Assembly (NCBI GenBank): GCA_002686705.1
Contig: NYYH01000016.1
Span: forward strand, 7,559-71,558
Reading direction: 5' to 3'
DNA length: 64,000 nt
Origin: Bacteroidota bacterium
Lineage (GTDB): Bacteria > Bacteroidota > Bacteroidia > Bacteroidales > F082
Of this stretch, positions 43,062 through 51,728 are shown in pieces. The translations under genes were made by a program, and so were the position numbers. The first letter of the stretch is position 1. Each line of letters begins with the position of its first letter. The notes under the pieces are model-generated. The model did not search any database. It worked only from the letters and a program-made list of their open reading frames with translations, and was not told where the DNA came from.

Positions 43062-44054
43062 ATGTTAGAAACAGATATTAGAGAACTAAACGAAAAGATT
43101 CAAAAGGAAAGCCAATTTACTGACTTAATACACCTTGAGATGAACAAGGTTATTATTGGTCAAAAACATATGACAGAAAGGCTAATGATTGGTTTGATTG
43201 CAAACGGACACATACTTCTTGAAGGAGTACCCGGGTTAGCAAAAACTTTAGCTATTACATCGTTGGCAAATATAATCAATGCAAAATTCAGTCGCATACA
43301 ATTCACTCCCGACTTACTACCTGCTGACTTATTAGGCACAATGATATATAGCCAGAAAAAAGAGGAGTTTATGGTTAAAAAGGGGCCCATATTTGCCAAT
43401 TTTATTCTTGCTGATGAGATTAACAGATCACCTGCAAAGGTACAAAGTGCTTTGTTGGAAGCAATGCAGGAGCGACAAGTAACAATTGGAGATACTACCT
43501 TTAAACTAAAAGAACCATTCCTGGTTATGGCAACACAAAATCCAATCGAGCAGGAAGGAACGTATCCCCTACCTGAAGCTCAGGTTGACCGCTTTATGCT
43601 GAAAGTTGTTATCAACTATCCTAAAAAAGAAGAGGAAAAACTAATCCTGCGACAGAACATCACAAACACACAATCAACAACAAATACAATTCTTAAAACA
43701 AGTGATATTCTTAAGGCAAGAGAAATTGTGCGAGAGATATATCTTGACGAGAAAATTGAAAACTATATTACTGATATTGTTTTTGCCACCAGATATCCTA
43801 ATGATTACAAATTAAGTAATTTCTCAGGCATGATCCAATACGGCGCATCCCCTAGAGCGAGCATAAATCTTGCTCTTGCTTCCAAAGCACTTGCATTCCT
43901 TCGTAAACGTGGATATGTAATACCAGAAGATATTCGAGCTGTAGCTCATGATGTAATGCGTCATAGGATTGGTTTAACATACGAAGCTGAAGCTGAAAAT
44001 ATTACAAGCGAAGACATAATTAATGAAATACTAAACTCAGTAGAAGTCCCTTAA
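43062..44054 (+). CDS. MoxR-family AAA+ ATPase
   Basis: The 330-residue protein has the Walker A GVPGLAKT (55-62), Walker B with sensor LADEINRSPAKVQSALLEAM, and the arginine-finger/sensor stretch ATQNPIEQEGTYPLPEAQVDRF that defines MoxR ATPases. These act as chaperones that insert metals or fold von Willebrand-domain partners. It heads an operon of DUF58, a 326-residue membrane protein and BatA-BatE, the conserved Bacteroidetes aerotolerance layout, in which MoxR is thought to act on the von Willebrand proteins. Confidence 0.95.
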   Translation: MLETDIRELNEKIQKESQFTDLIHLEMNKVIIGQKHMTERLMIGLIANGHILLEGVPGLAKTLAITSLANIINAKFSRIQFTPDLLPADLLGTMIYSQKKEEFMVKKGPIFANFILADEINRSPAKVQSALLEAMQERQVTIGDTTFKLKEPFLVMATQNPIEQEGTYPLPEAQVDRFMLKVVINYPKKEEEKLILRQNITNTQSTTNTILKTSDILKAREIVREIYLDEKIENYITDIVFATRYPNDYKLSNFSGMIQYGASPRASINLALASKALAFLRKRGYVIPEDIRAVAHDVMRHRIGLTYEAEAENITSEDIINEILNSVEVP

Positions 44055-44098
44055 CGTATTTCTTAAAACTAATAACTTTTTACTCTTAACTCACAAAA

Positions 44099-44974
44099 TT
44101 GGACGCACAGGAAATCTTCAAAAAGGTTAGGAAAATTGAAATTAAGACAAGAGGATTGTCGAACCAGATATTTTCCGGTGAATATCATAGCGTATTTAAA
44201 GGAAGAGGTATGGCTTTTAGTGAGGTAAGAGAATATCAATTTGGTGATGACATAAGGAATATAGACTGGAATGTTACTGCTAGATTTAACCACCCATTCG
44301 TTAAAATATATGAAGAAGAACGGGAATTAACCGTAATGCTTCTGATTGATGTTTCTGGATCAAATAACTTTGGAACTAAAAGTCAGTTAAAGAAAGATGT
44401 TGTAACAGAGATCGCTGCTGTTCTGTCCTTCTCAGCAATTCAAAATAATGATAAAGTTGGTGTAATTTTCTTTAGCGACAAAATTGAGAAATTTATTCCA
44501 CCAAAGAAAGGTACTACACATATTCTTAGGATAATCAGAGAGTTAATTGATTTCAAAGCTGAAAATAAAGGTACTAACATCTCTGAAGCATTAAGATATC
44601 TTACAAATGCAATAAAGAAGAAATCAACAGCATTTGTTATCTCCGATTTTATAGATGAAGGAATGGAAAAAGCGATCCAAATAGCAAATTACAAACACGA
44701 TTTGATTGCCATTAGGATTACCGATGAGCGGGAGAAAGAAATGCCAAACGTAGGAATGGTTCGAATGCTTGATGCTGAAACTGGTAAAAAAATGTGGATT
44801 GATACTTCAAGCTCAAAAGTCAGGAAACTATATGCTAACAGGGTTGCTTCCAAAACAGATTCGTTAGATGGTATGTTTGCCCGTTTTGGAGTTGACATGG
44901 TCAAGATATACACAGGCAAAGATTATGTAGCACCCCTTATGAATTTGTTTAAAAAACGCGAAGCAAGAAGATAG
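44099..44974 (+). CDS. DUF58-domain protein
   Basis: The 291-residue protein starts with TTG at 44099; the first residues (DAQEIFKKVRKIEIKTRGLS) align with family members from their first codon, and no ATG gives a better start. The DUF58 core shows FKGRGMAFSEVREYQFGDD and NIDWNVTAR, followed by a von Willebrand-like stretch LLIDVSGSNNFG with a MIDAS-type DVSGS. It is usually a MoxR partner. It lies 44 bases after moxR and 15 bases before the next operon gene. Confidence 0.93.
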   Translation: MDAQEIFKKVRKIEIKTRGLSNQIFSGEYHSVFKGRGMAFSEVREYQFGDDIRNIDWNVTARFNHPFVKIYEEERELTVMLLIDVSGSNNFGTKSQLKKDVVTEIAAVLSFSAIQNNDKVGVIFFSDKIEKFIPPKKGTTHILRIIRELIDFKAENKGTNISEALRYLTNAIKKKSTAFVISDFIDEGMEKAIQIANYKHDLIAIRITDEREKEMPNVGMVRMLDAETGKKMWIDTSSSKVRKLYANRVASKTDSLDGMFARFGVDMVKIYTGKDYVAPLMNLFKKREARR

Positions 44975-44989
44975 AGATTATATTATACT

Positions 44990-45970
44990 ATGAAGCACAT
45001 AATATACATATCATTTCTCATTTTGTCTGTGCTGTACATTAATGGGGTAAAAGCACAGCAGCATGGTGCCTGGTCATCACTCGATTCAAATGCAATTATG
45101 ATTGGTGATCAAGTGAAATATGAGATTGGTATAACTATTCCTACAGATAATATAGTAACCTGGCCTTTGCTGGTTGATACTATAACATCAAATATTGAAA
45201 TAATTAAAAGAGGTAGTATTGACACAACCTATTTAGATACTGACATGTCGTTAGCGCAGCAGTTCACTATCACTTCATTTGATTCCGGATATTTTACTCT
45301 ACCATCGGTTGAGTTTAAGTTTAAACAACTTGACGACAGTGCTTATTTTACAACATCCACTGGAACTCTTTTCTTGCAGGTGTTTGTGCCTGAAGTAGAT
45401 ACATCAAATGCATTTAAACCTTTAGTTGGACCTATTAAAGAACCTTATACTTTTAGAGAATTATTACCGTGGATATTAGGTATTGGTGTTACTTTACTAT
45501 TAATGGCGTTACTAATATATTATATGGTTAAGAGGAAAAAAGATCAACCTGTTTTTAAACGTAAATCTAAACCAGCATCTCCTGCTCATATAATAGCCAT
45601 TAATAAACTTGAAGAATTGAGGCTTAACAAAGTTTGGCAATCCGGACAACTTAAGAAATATTACTCCGAACTAACTGACATAATTAGAGAATATATGGTG
45701 AACAGGTATCATTTTGATGCACCTGAAATGACAAGTTTCGAGATTCTTACAAAACTACATGAGTTTGAAATAAATAAAGATGTAAGGTCTAAACTCGATG
45801 GTGTACTATACCTATCAGATATGGTAAAGTTTGCAAAGGCTGTTCCAACTGCACTTGAAAATGATTTAGGGCTTACACACTGTGTTGATTTTGTTAATGA
45901 AACAAAAAAAATAGCAGAACCAATACAAATGGAAGAAAATGATAGTACTAACTATAAAGAAAGCCAATAA
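44990..45970 (+). CDS. Bat-operon membrane protein with periplasmic beta-domain
   Basis: The 326-residue protein has a signal peptide (about 1-22, ending GVKAQ), a periplasmic beta-sandwich-like part (about 23-150; GDQVKYEIGITIPTDNIV), a membrane helix (about 158-182; LLPWILGIGVTLLLMALLIY), and a cytoplasmic helical tail (about 195-310; YYSELTDIIREYMVNRYHF) like that of BatD and DUF4381 proteins. Its stop abuts the batA start with no gap. A role in the Bat complex is inferred from position; no catalytic residues are evident. Confidence 0.82.
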   Translation: MKHIIYISFLILSVLYINGVKAQQHGAWSSLDSNAIMIGDQVKYEIGITIPTDNIVTWPLLVDTITSNIEIIKRGSIDTTYLDTDMSLAQQFTITSFDSGYFTLPSVEFKFKQLDDSAYFTTSTGTLFLQVFVPEVDTSNAFKPLVGPIKEPYTFRELLPWILGIGVTLLLMALLIYYMVKRKKDQPVFKRKSKPASPAHIIAINKLEELRLNKVWQSGQLKKYYSELTDIIREYMVNRYHFDAPEMTSFEILTKLHEFEINKDVRSKLDGVLYLSDMVKFAKAVPTALENDLGLTHCVDFVNETKKIAEPIQMEENDSTNYKESQ

Positions 45971-46966
45971 ATGTTGAATATCGATAATTGGGCAAATCCC
46001 GAATATTTATATATACTCTTGGTAATTCCATTGTTGATTACTTGGTATTGGTTTAAAAATAATAAAAATACTGCCGATCTGAGGTTTTCCGGTCTTCAAA
46101 TGTTTAATGAAATTAAACCAAGTCCTAAAACCTGGTTAATTCATAGCTTATTTATATTCAGAATACTAGCTATTGGCCTTATTATTATTGCTTTAGCCAG
46201 GCCTCAATCAATATCAACAAAGCAAAATATAAGCATTGAAGGAATTGATATCGTTATGTCAATAGACGTTTCCGGTAGTATGTTAGCACGAGATTTTAAA
46301 CCTGACAGACTTGAAGCCGCAAAAGATGTAGCTAATGAATTCATAGCACGTAGGCCAAACGACAGAGTAAGCCTTGTTATTTTTAGCGGTGAAGCTTTTA
46401 CACAAGTGCCTCTAACAACAGACCATACAATGATATCAAATATTTTTGATGAAATACAAAGTGGAATGATAGAAGATGGCACTGCAATTGGTGATGGATT
46501 AGCAACTTCTGTAAGCAGATTAAAAGACTCAGATGCAATTTCAAAAGTTATCATTCTAATCACCGATGGAGTTAACAATTCGGGTTCAGTTGATCCTATT
46601 TCTGCTGCCGAGATAGCTAGCATGTTTGGAATTAGAGTTTATACAATTGGGATTGGTTCAATGGGTATGGCCCCTTACCCTGTACAAACACCATTTGGTA
46701 TTCAAATGCAGCAAATGAAAGTTCAAATAGATGAAGAGTTGCTTCAGCAGATTGCAAGCATGACAGGAGGAAGGTATTACAGAGCTGATAATAATAAAAA
46801 ACTTAAAGAAATTTATAAAGAGATAGACACTCTGGAGAAATCAAAAATCGATGTTCAGGAATTCAGAAAGAAACATGAAGCATTTGTACCATTTGCATTA
46901 CTGGCACTAGCTTTATTTTCATTGGAGATTATTCTTCGATATCTGGTTTTTAGAAGAATTCCATAA
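45971..46966 (+). CDS. batA: BatA, von Willebrand factor A membrane protein
   Basis: The 331-residue protein has two N-terminal helices (about 12-28 and 58-78), a VWA domain with a complete MIDAS (DVSGSM, Asp99 to Ser103, then Thr and Asp further on in TTDHTM and ITDGVNNSG), and a C-terminal helix (about 305-325). The VWA domain faces the periplasm. It begins directly at the stop of the upstream gene. BatA and BatB are paralogues and form the core of the Bat complex, implicated in aerotolerance and stress in Bacteroides. Confidence 0.94.
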   Translation: MLNIDNWANPEYLYILLVIPLLITWYWFKNNKNTADLRFSGLQMFNEIKPSPKTWLIHSLFIFRILAIGLIIIALARPQSISTKQNISIEGIDIVMSIDVSGSMLARDFKPDRLEAAKDVANEFIARRPNDRVSLVIFSGEAFTQVPLTTDHTMISNIFDEIQSGMIEDGTAIGDGLATSVSRLKDSDAISKVIILITDGVNNSGSVDPISAAEIASMFGIRVYTIGIGSMGMAPYPVQTPFGIQMQQMKVQIDEELLQQIASMTGGRYYRADNNKKLKEIYKEIDTLEKSKIDVQEFRKKHEAFVPFALLALALFSLEIILRYLVFRRIP

Positions 46967-47039
46967 GAGGGTGCTGAGGTGGATATTATTCAATTATTAG
47001 GTTGTCCACTTCAAAAATAACATTAACAATGACAAAAGA

Positions 47040-48071
47040 ATGCTAAAATTTGCACATACTGAATATTTTCTGCTTCTGGCAATTATTATTGTTTTTGCAA
47101 TTCTGTTTTGGCTATACAGAGTATGGAATAGTAAGGCAAAATGTAGATTTGGTGATGAAAAAGTAATAGCCAAACTAATGCCTGAAGTTTCTGCTTCCAA
47201 ACCAGTATTAAAATTTTTAATGATAATAATTGCTTGTGTCTTCCTTGTTATCGGTATAGTAGATCCTCAAATTGGTTCAAAACTCGAAAAAGTAAAACGC
47301 GAGGGTATAGATCTTTATCTTGTCCTCGATGTTTCAACCTCAATGCTAGCAGAAGATATAAAACCTAACAGGTTGGAAAGATCAAAGCTTGCAATTTCAA
47401 CGTTAATAGACAAACTTCAGGGCGACAGAGTTGGTATAATTATTTTTGCAGGAAATGCTTACAAGCAGCTACCGCTAACTACAGATTACTCAGCCGCCAA
47501 GATTTTTCTTTCTGCTGTTGACACAGAAATTGTTCCAACCCAAGGAACAGCAATTGGCGAGGCAATTGAATTAGCAGCACTTAGCTTTGGAGATACTGAT
47601 CATAACAAAGCTATAATTATTATTACTGATGGTGAAAATCACGAAGGAGATGCTATTGAAGCTGCCACTTTGGCTAATGAGTTGAATATTAACGTTTTTA
47701 CAATTGGAATGGGATTGCCTGAAGGTGCTCCAATTCCACTCTATAACAGTTATGGAGTACAAACTGGTTTTAAAAAAGATAAAAATAATACAACTGTTAT
47801 TACTAAACTTAACGAAGATATGCTGAGGCAGATAGCTGCTGCCGGAGGAGGTGCTTATGCCAGAGCTAATAATGCCAGCACAGGATTAAAGCGTATTTTT
47901 GATGATATTAGCGCAATTGACAAAAAAGAGATTGAAACTAGGCAATTTACAGATTACGAGGATCGGTTTCAGATTTTTTTGGGACTTTCTTTATTTTTGC
48001 TTGTTTTAGAGTTACTGATAGCTGATAGAAAAACATCCTGGGTTAAGAAATTTGATTTTTTTGGAAAATAA
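47040..48071 (+). CDS. batB: BatB, von Willebrand factor A membrane protein
   Basis: The 343-residue protein mirrors BatA: two N-terminal helices, a VWA domain with MIDAS DVSTSM (Asp97 to Ser101), QLPLTTDYSA and ITDGENHEGDA, and a C-terminal helix (IFLGLSLFLLVLELLI). A 73-base gap separates it from batA, and batC follows four bases after its stop. Substitution of Gly by Thr inside the MIDAS (DVSTS) is seen in BatB proteins and should not abolish metal binding. Confidence 0.94.
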   Translation: MLKFAHTEYFLLLAIIIVFAILFWLYRVWNSKAKCRFGDEKVIAKLMPEVSASKPVLKFLMIIIACVFLVIGIVDPQIGSKLEKVKREGIDLYLVLDVSTSMLAEDIKPNRLERSKLAISTLIDKLQGDRVGIIIFAGNAYKQLPLTTDYSAAKIFLSAVDTEIVPTQGTAIGEAIELAALSFGDTDHNKAIIIITDGENHEGDAIEAATLANELNINVFTIGMGLPEGAPIPLYNSYGVQTGFKKDKNNTTVITKLNEDMLRQIAAAGGGAYARANNASTGLKRIFDDISAIDKKEIETRQFTDYEDRFQIFLGLSLFLLVLELLIADRKTSWVKKFDFFGK

Positions 48072-48075
48072 GAAA

Positions 48076-48861
48076 ATGATTACACGAACTATTATATTAT
48101 TTCTGGTAACTACTGTTAGTATTGCAACTGGTTATTCACAAAGTGAGAAAAAGCGTATTCGACAGGGCAACAATGAATATAATGAAGGTAACTATCAAGA
48201 GGCAGAAAAAGAATACCGAAAAGCATTAATGGAGAAACCAGGTTATACTAAAGGAACTTTTAATCTTGGTGATGCAATGTATGAGCAGGAAAATTATGAA
48301 GAATCAAATAAACTGTTTACTGAAGTTACAGAGCGAGTGACAAATGCAGAACAAAAATCAGCTGCTCATTATAATCTTGGTAATACTTATATGAAGGAGA
48401 ATAAATTTAAAGAAAGTATTGAAGAATTTAAAAATTCATTACGATTGAATTCTGATGATGCCAATGCAAAGTATAATTTGGAATACGCCAGGAAGAAATT
48501 AAAAGAACAGCAACAACAGCAACAACAAAATCAGGATAAAAACCAGGACAACAAAGATCAAGACAAAAAAGATCAGCAAGACAAGGATAAAAAAGACCAG
48601 GATAAAGAAAATCAGGACAAAAAAGACCAAGATAAAAAAGATCAGCAGGAAAAAGATAAAGAAAAACAGGATAATAAAGATAAAAGTAAAGGCGATCAGG
48701 AAAAGGATCAGAAACAAAAACAACAGCCGCAGCAAATCTCCAAAAAAGATGCTCAACGTATGCTTGATGCTTTAAAGAATGATGAGAAAAAAACCTTACA
48801 AAAACTTCAAAAACAGAAAGCAAAAGCTGCAAAAGGAGTGAAGAGTGATATTGACTGGTAA
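48076..48861 (+). CDS. batC: BatC, periplasmic TPR protein with a charged repeat tail
   Basis: I start the protein at ATG 48076, four bases after the batB stop; the in-frame TTG at 48052 lies inside batB and would put residues in front of a good signal peptide (ITRTIILFLVTTVSIATGYSQ). The 261-residue protein has three to four TPR units (about 25-140; NEYNEGNYQEAEKEYRKAL) and then a long low-complexity segment of Lys, Asp, Gln and Glu (KDQDKK-type repeats, about 145-225). It likely forms a scaffold in the Bat complex. Confidence 0.92.
   Translation: MITRTIILFLVTTVSIATGYSQSEKKRIRQGNNEYNEGNYQEAEKEYRKALMEKPGYTKGTFNLGDAMYEQENYEESNKLFTEVTERVTNAEQKSAAHYNLGNTYMKENKFKESIEEFKNSLRLNSDDANAKYNLEYARKKLKEQQQQQQQNQDKNQDNKDQDKKDQQDKDKKDQDKENQDKKDQDKKDQQEKDKEKQDNKDKSKGDQEKDQKQKQQPQQISKKDAQRMLDALKNDEKKTLQKLQKQKAKAAKGVKSDIDW
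48508..48720 (+). repeat. Low-complexity K/D/Q-coding repeat inside batC
   Basis: The DNA is built from drifting copies of codons for Gln-Asp-Lys and Lys-Asp-Gln, opened by a CAA/CAG run. Repeat length is irregular. It is prone to slippage, so copy number may differ between strains. Long hydrophobic frames on the opposite strand here are shadows of this repeat. Confidence 0.8.
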
Positions 48862-48995
48862 GTTAAAGGATGTAATGTGATCTGTATTTTGGTCACTAAT
48901 ATTATTAAATAAGATACGCTGTGTATAGTCGCAAACTATAGAGAAGGTACATAAATAATGGCATAAACTCTGGTAGGCATATACTAATCAAGAAA

Positions 48996-49003
48996 TATTT
49001 TTG
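48996..49003 (+). promoter_or_regulatory. Possible internal promoter before batD
   Basis: TATTTTTG matches TAnnTTTG and lies 31 bases before the batD start, inside an unusually long 172-base gap in the operon. No -33 box is seen. Confidence 0.35.
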
Positions 49004-49033
49004 TTAAAGTATTGAGGAATTGCAAATAATGAT

Positions 49034-50884
49034 ATGATCAAACAAATTTTAATATTATCCATTATAATAATATCAGGAGTTTTTTCTTTGGCAAATGCCC
49101 AGATACGGTTTACAGGTGCCGCTAAACAAGTTGTTAGAGTTGGTGAGCGCTTCAGAGTTGTTTATGAAGTAAATAAAGAAGCTAATAACTTTAGATCACC
49201 CAATTTTGGAAGTTTAAATGTACTTTCGGGTCCTAGCACTTCAACAAACTCAAGCATACAATTTATAAATGGGAAAACGACCCAAAACTACTCGATGTCA
49301 TATACCTACTTATTGGAGGCTGTTAAGGAAGGGGATGTTGTTATTAGTCCCGCAACTGTTACCGTTGACAGAGTTATTGTAAAGTCAAATAGCATTAAAA
49401 TAAAGGTCGTATCAGGAACAAGTACTCAACAAAGAAATACTAAGCAAGGTACAGGTAATCAGTCCTCCGAGTCAGGTGTGTTACAAAAAGATGATGTTTA
49501 CATTAAAACGGTAGTAAGTAACAAATCTCCATATATAGGTCAACAGGTAATATTAACTTACAAGATATATACAAAAGTACCTATTTCAAATCTGATGGTA
49601 AAAAAGCTTTCTTCTTTTCAAGGTTTCTGGTCGAAAAGTTTGATGGGCGATCAAAGGCAATACAAGCAAAAAACTGAGATAATAAATGGTGAAGAGTATA
49701 TAGTTGCCGAAATTAACAAATTTGCAATATTTCCTCAAAAAACTGGCAAGCTTATAATCGATCCTACAGAAATGGAATGCACAGTTCAACTTAGGGTTCA
49801 AAACAAAAGAAAGCGTGGTTATGATCCATTTGAAGATTTTTTTAATGACCCATTTTTCAATAGAAATGTTAAAAATATTGCTACTGTTATAAAATCCAAT
49901 CCAGTTTCAATAAATGTTAAACCACTACCTCAAGAAGGAAAACCAAAAGGATTTAATGGTGCTGTTGGAGATTTTAAATTAAGTAGCAAAATAGACAGAA
50001 CAAATCTGAGCGCAAATGATGCAATTACTCTTACTTTTACAATATCTGGAAAAGGTAATTTGGAACTCATCACTCTCCCAGAAGTAAAATTTCCTGTAGA
50101 TTTTGAAAGTTTTGAACCTAAAGTAATAAGCAATATTAAAACAAATAGTGCTGGTGTTTCGGGTAGAAAAAAATTTGAATTCCTTGCTATTCCCCGTAAT
50201 GCAGGCAATTTTGAAATAATGCCAGTTACATTAAGTTATTTCAATCCTTCCGACAGGAAGTATCATAGTATTTCATCTGAAAAATATAAAATACAAGTTT
50301 CAAAGGGCGATGTAGCATCAAACGGCATATCCTATAGTTCTTCTGCGCAAGAAGATATTAGATTTATAGGTAAAGACATACACCATATTAAATCCCTTCC
50401 ATTTGATCTTAAACAACGTGGCGAATTCTTGTTTTTATCTAGAACGTACTACATTTTACTCTTCGTCCCAATTGTAATAATGATTATAATTATACTATTG
50501 TTTACGCAGATTGAAAAGAGAAAGTCTAATATTGGGTTAATAAAAAACAGAAAGGCAAATAAAATTGCCAGGTCAAGACTCAAAACTTCAGAGAAATATA
50601 AATCTGCTGGCAACGATAAAGCATATTATGATGAAATTGCACAGGCACTTTGGGGATATATAGCTGATAAATTTAGTTTAAAACAATCTGAACTATCTGT
50701 TGAAACTGTGGCAGATATGTTAACAGAAAAAGGTGTTGAGGATACTATTACAGAGAGTTTCATAAACACGCTCAGCAATATCGAATTTGCAAGATTTGCC
50801 CCAAGCGACTCATCTGACAAGATGGAAAGTATATATAATGAGTCTGTAGTTGCAATTATGCAAGCCGAAAAAGCACTTAAATAA
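49034..50884 (+). CDS. batD: BatD, membrane-anchored oxygen-tolerance protein
   Basis: The 616-residue protein has a signal peptide (KQILILSIIIISGVFSLANAQ), several beta-rich repeats in the periplasm (about 25-440; GAAKQVVRVGERFRVVYEV and PVSINVKPLPQEGKPKGFNG, the BatD signature), a membrane helix (about 475-500; YILLFVPIVIMIIIILLF) and a cytoplasmic helical tail. Length and layout match BatD. A 172-base gap with a possible promoter lies before it; batE follows after 9 bases. Confidence 0.94.
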   Translation: MIKQILILSIIIISGVFSLANAQIRFTGAAKQVVRVGERFRVVYEVNKEANNFRSPNFGSLNVLSGPSTSTNSSIQFINGKTTQNYSMSYTYLLEAVKEGDVVISPATVTVDRVIVKSNSIKIKVVSGTSTQQRNTKQGTGNQSSESGVLQKDDVYIKTVVSNKSPYIGQQVILTYKIYTKVPISNLMVKKLSSFQGFWSKSLMGDQRQYKQKTEIINGEEYIVAEINKFAIFPQKTGKLIIDPTEMECTVQLRVQNKRKRGYDPFEDFFNDPFFNRNVKNIATVIKSNPVSINVKPLPQEGKPKGFNGAVGDFKLSSKIDRTNLSANDAITLTFTISGKGNLELITLPEVKFPVDFESFEPKVISNIKTNSAGVSGRKKFEFLAIPRNAGNFEIMPVTLSYFNPSDRKYHSISSEKYKIQVSKGDVASNGISYSSSAQEDIRFIGKDIHHIKSLPFDLKQRGEFLFLSRTYYILLFVPIVIMIIIILLFTQIEKRKSNIGLIKNRKANKIARSRLKTSEKYKSAGNDKAYYDEIAQALWGYIADKFSLKQSELSVETVADMLTEKGVEDTITESFINTLSNIEFARFAPSDSSDKMESIYNESVVAIMQAEKALK

Positions 50885-50893
50885 CAAATCAAC

Positions 50894-51661
50894 ATGATTC
50901 AATATCTAAAAAATATTACATTATTATTTGCTTTCCAGGTTTTCACTACGGCCCTATTTGCAATTAATCCCGATTCTCTGATATTGGCTGCTAATAACTC
51001 TTATAACAACGGTTTATATGATTCTGCATTAATTACATATCACAAGGTACTTAACGGTGGTATTGAGTCGGGTGAATTATATTATAATATGGGTAATGCT
51101 TATTTTAAAAACAATGACATTGCCTCAGCAATCTTATATTACGAAAAAGCGAAAAGACTATTACCAAATGATACTGAAATTAGATACAATTTAAACATTG
51201 CCAACAGTATGATTGTTGATAAGATTGAGAAAGTACCTGAACTTTTTTATCACCGTTGGTGGAATTTCTTTTATAATAAACTTGGTGCTGATGCCTGGAC
51301 TATTTTCACATTAATATCGTTTACATTTCTAATAGTCACTATTGGTTTATTCATCATGTCAAAACAACGACAAAACCGCAAGATTTCATTTTATTTGGGA
51401 TTATTGTTTTTGATTATAACCGTTACTTCTTATGCCCTGGCATCACAAAAATTCAACGCTAGTATTGAACAAAATGAAGCTATTGTATTTACTTCATCAA
51501 TAACAGTTAAAAGCTCTCCTACGCAAAATGCTGTTGACCTTTTTGTTATTCATGAAGGGACAAAGGTGAAGATAATTGACAAAATAGATAACTGGGTTGA
51601 GATTAAAATACAAAATGGAAGTGTTGGTTGGCTTCCTGAAAAGTCAATTAAACCTATATAG
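50894..51661 (+). CDS. batE: BatE, TPR protein with C-terminal SH3-like domain
   Basis: The 255-residue protein has a signal helix (about 1-24), two to three TPR units (about 30-110; GELYYNMGNAYFKNNDIASA), two membrane helices (about 135-155 and 165-185), and a bacterial SH3-like domain at the end (about 200-255; ITVKSSPTQNAVDLFVIHEG and NWVEIKI...GWLPEKSI). This is the normal BatE layout. It closes the Bat operon, which is read from 43.06 to 51.66 kb. Confidence 0.92.
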   Translation: MIQYLKNITLLFAFQVFTTALFAINPDSLILAANNSYNNGLYDSALITYHKVLNGGIESGELYYNMGNAYFKNNDIASAILYYEKAKRLLPNDTEIRYNLNIANSMIVDKIEKVPELFYHRWWNFFYNKLGADAWTIFTLISFTFLIVTIGLFIMSKQRQNRKISFYLGLLFLIITVTSYALASQKFNASIEQNEAIVFTSSITVKSSPTQNAVDLFVIHEGTKVKIIDKIDNWVEIKIQNGSVGWLPEKSIKPI

Positions 51662-51728
51662 ATAAACTTATCTTTGAAACTATTTTATAGTCTCTGAGTA
51701 TAATCTAATCCACCAATTAGAACTGGTT

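Noticed and set aside
48428..48832. Long minus-strand frames rich in Leu, Phe and Ile opposite batC
   Set aside because: They are the antisense of the Lys/Asp/Gln codon repeat; their composition follows from that repeat and no start signal or homology supports a gene.
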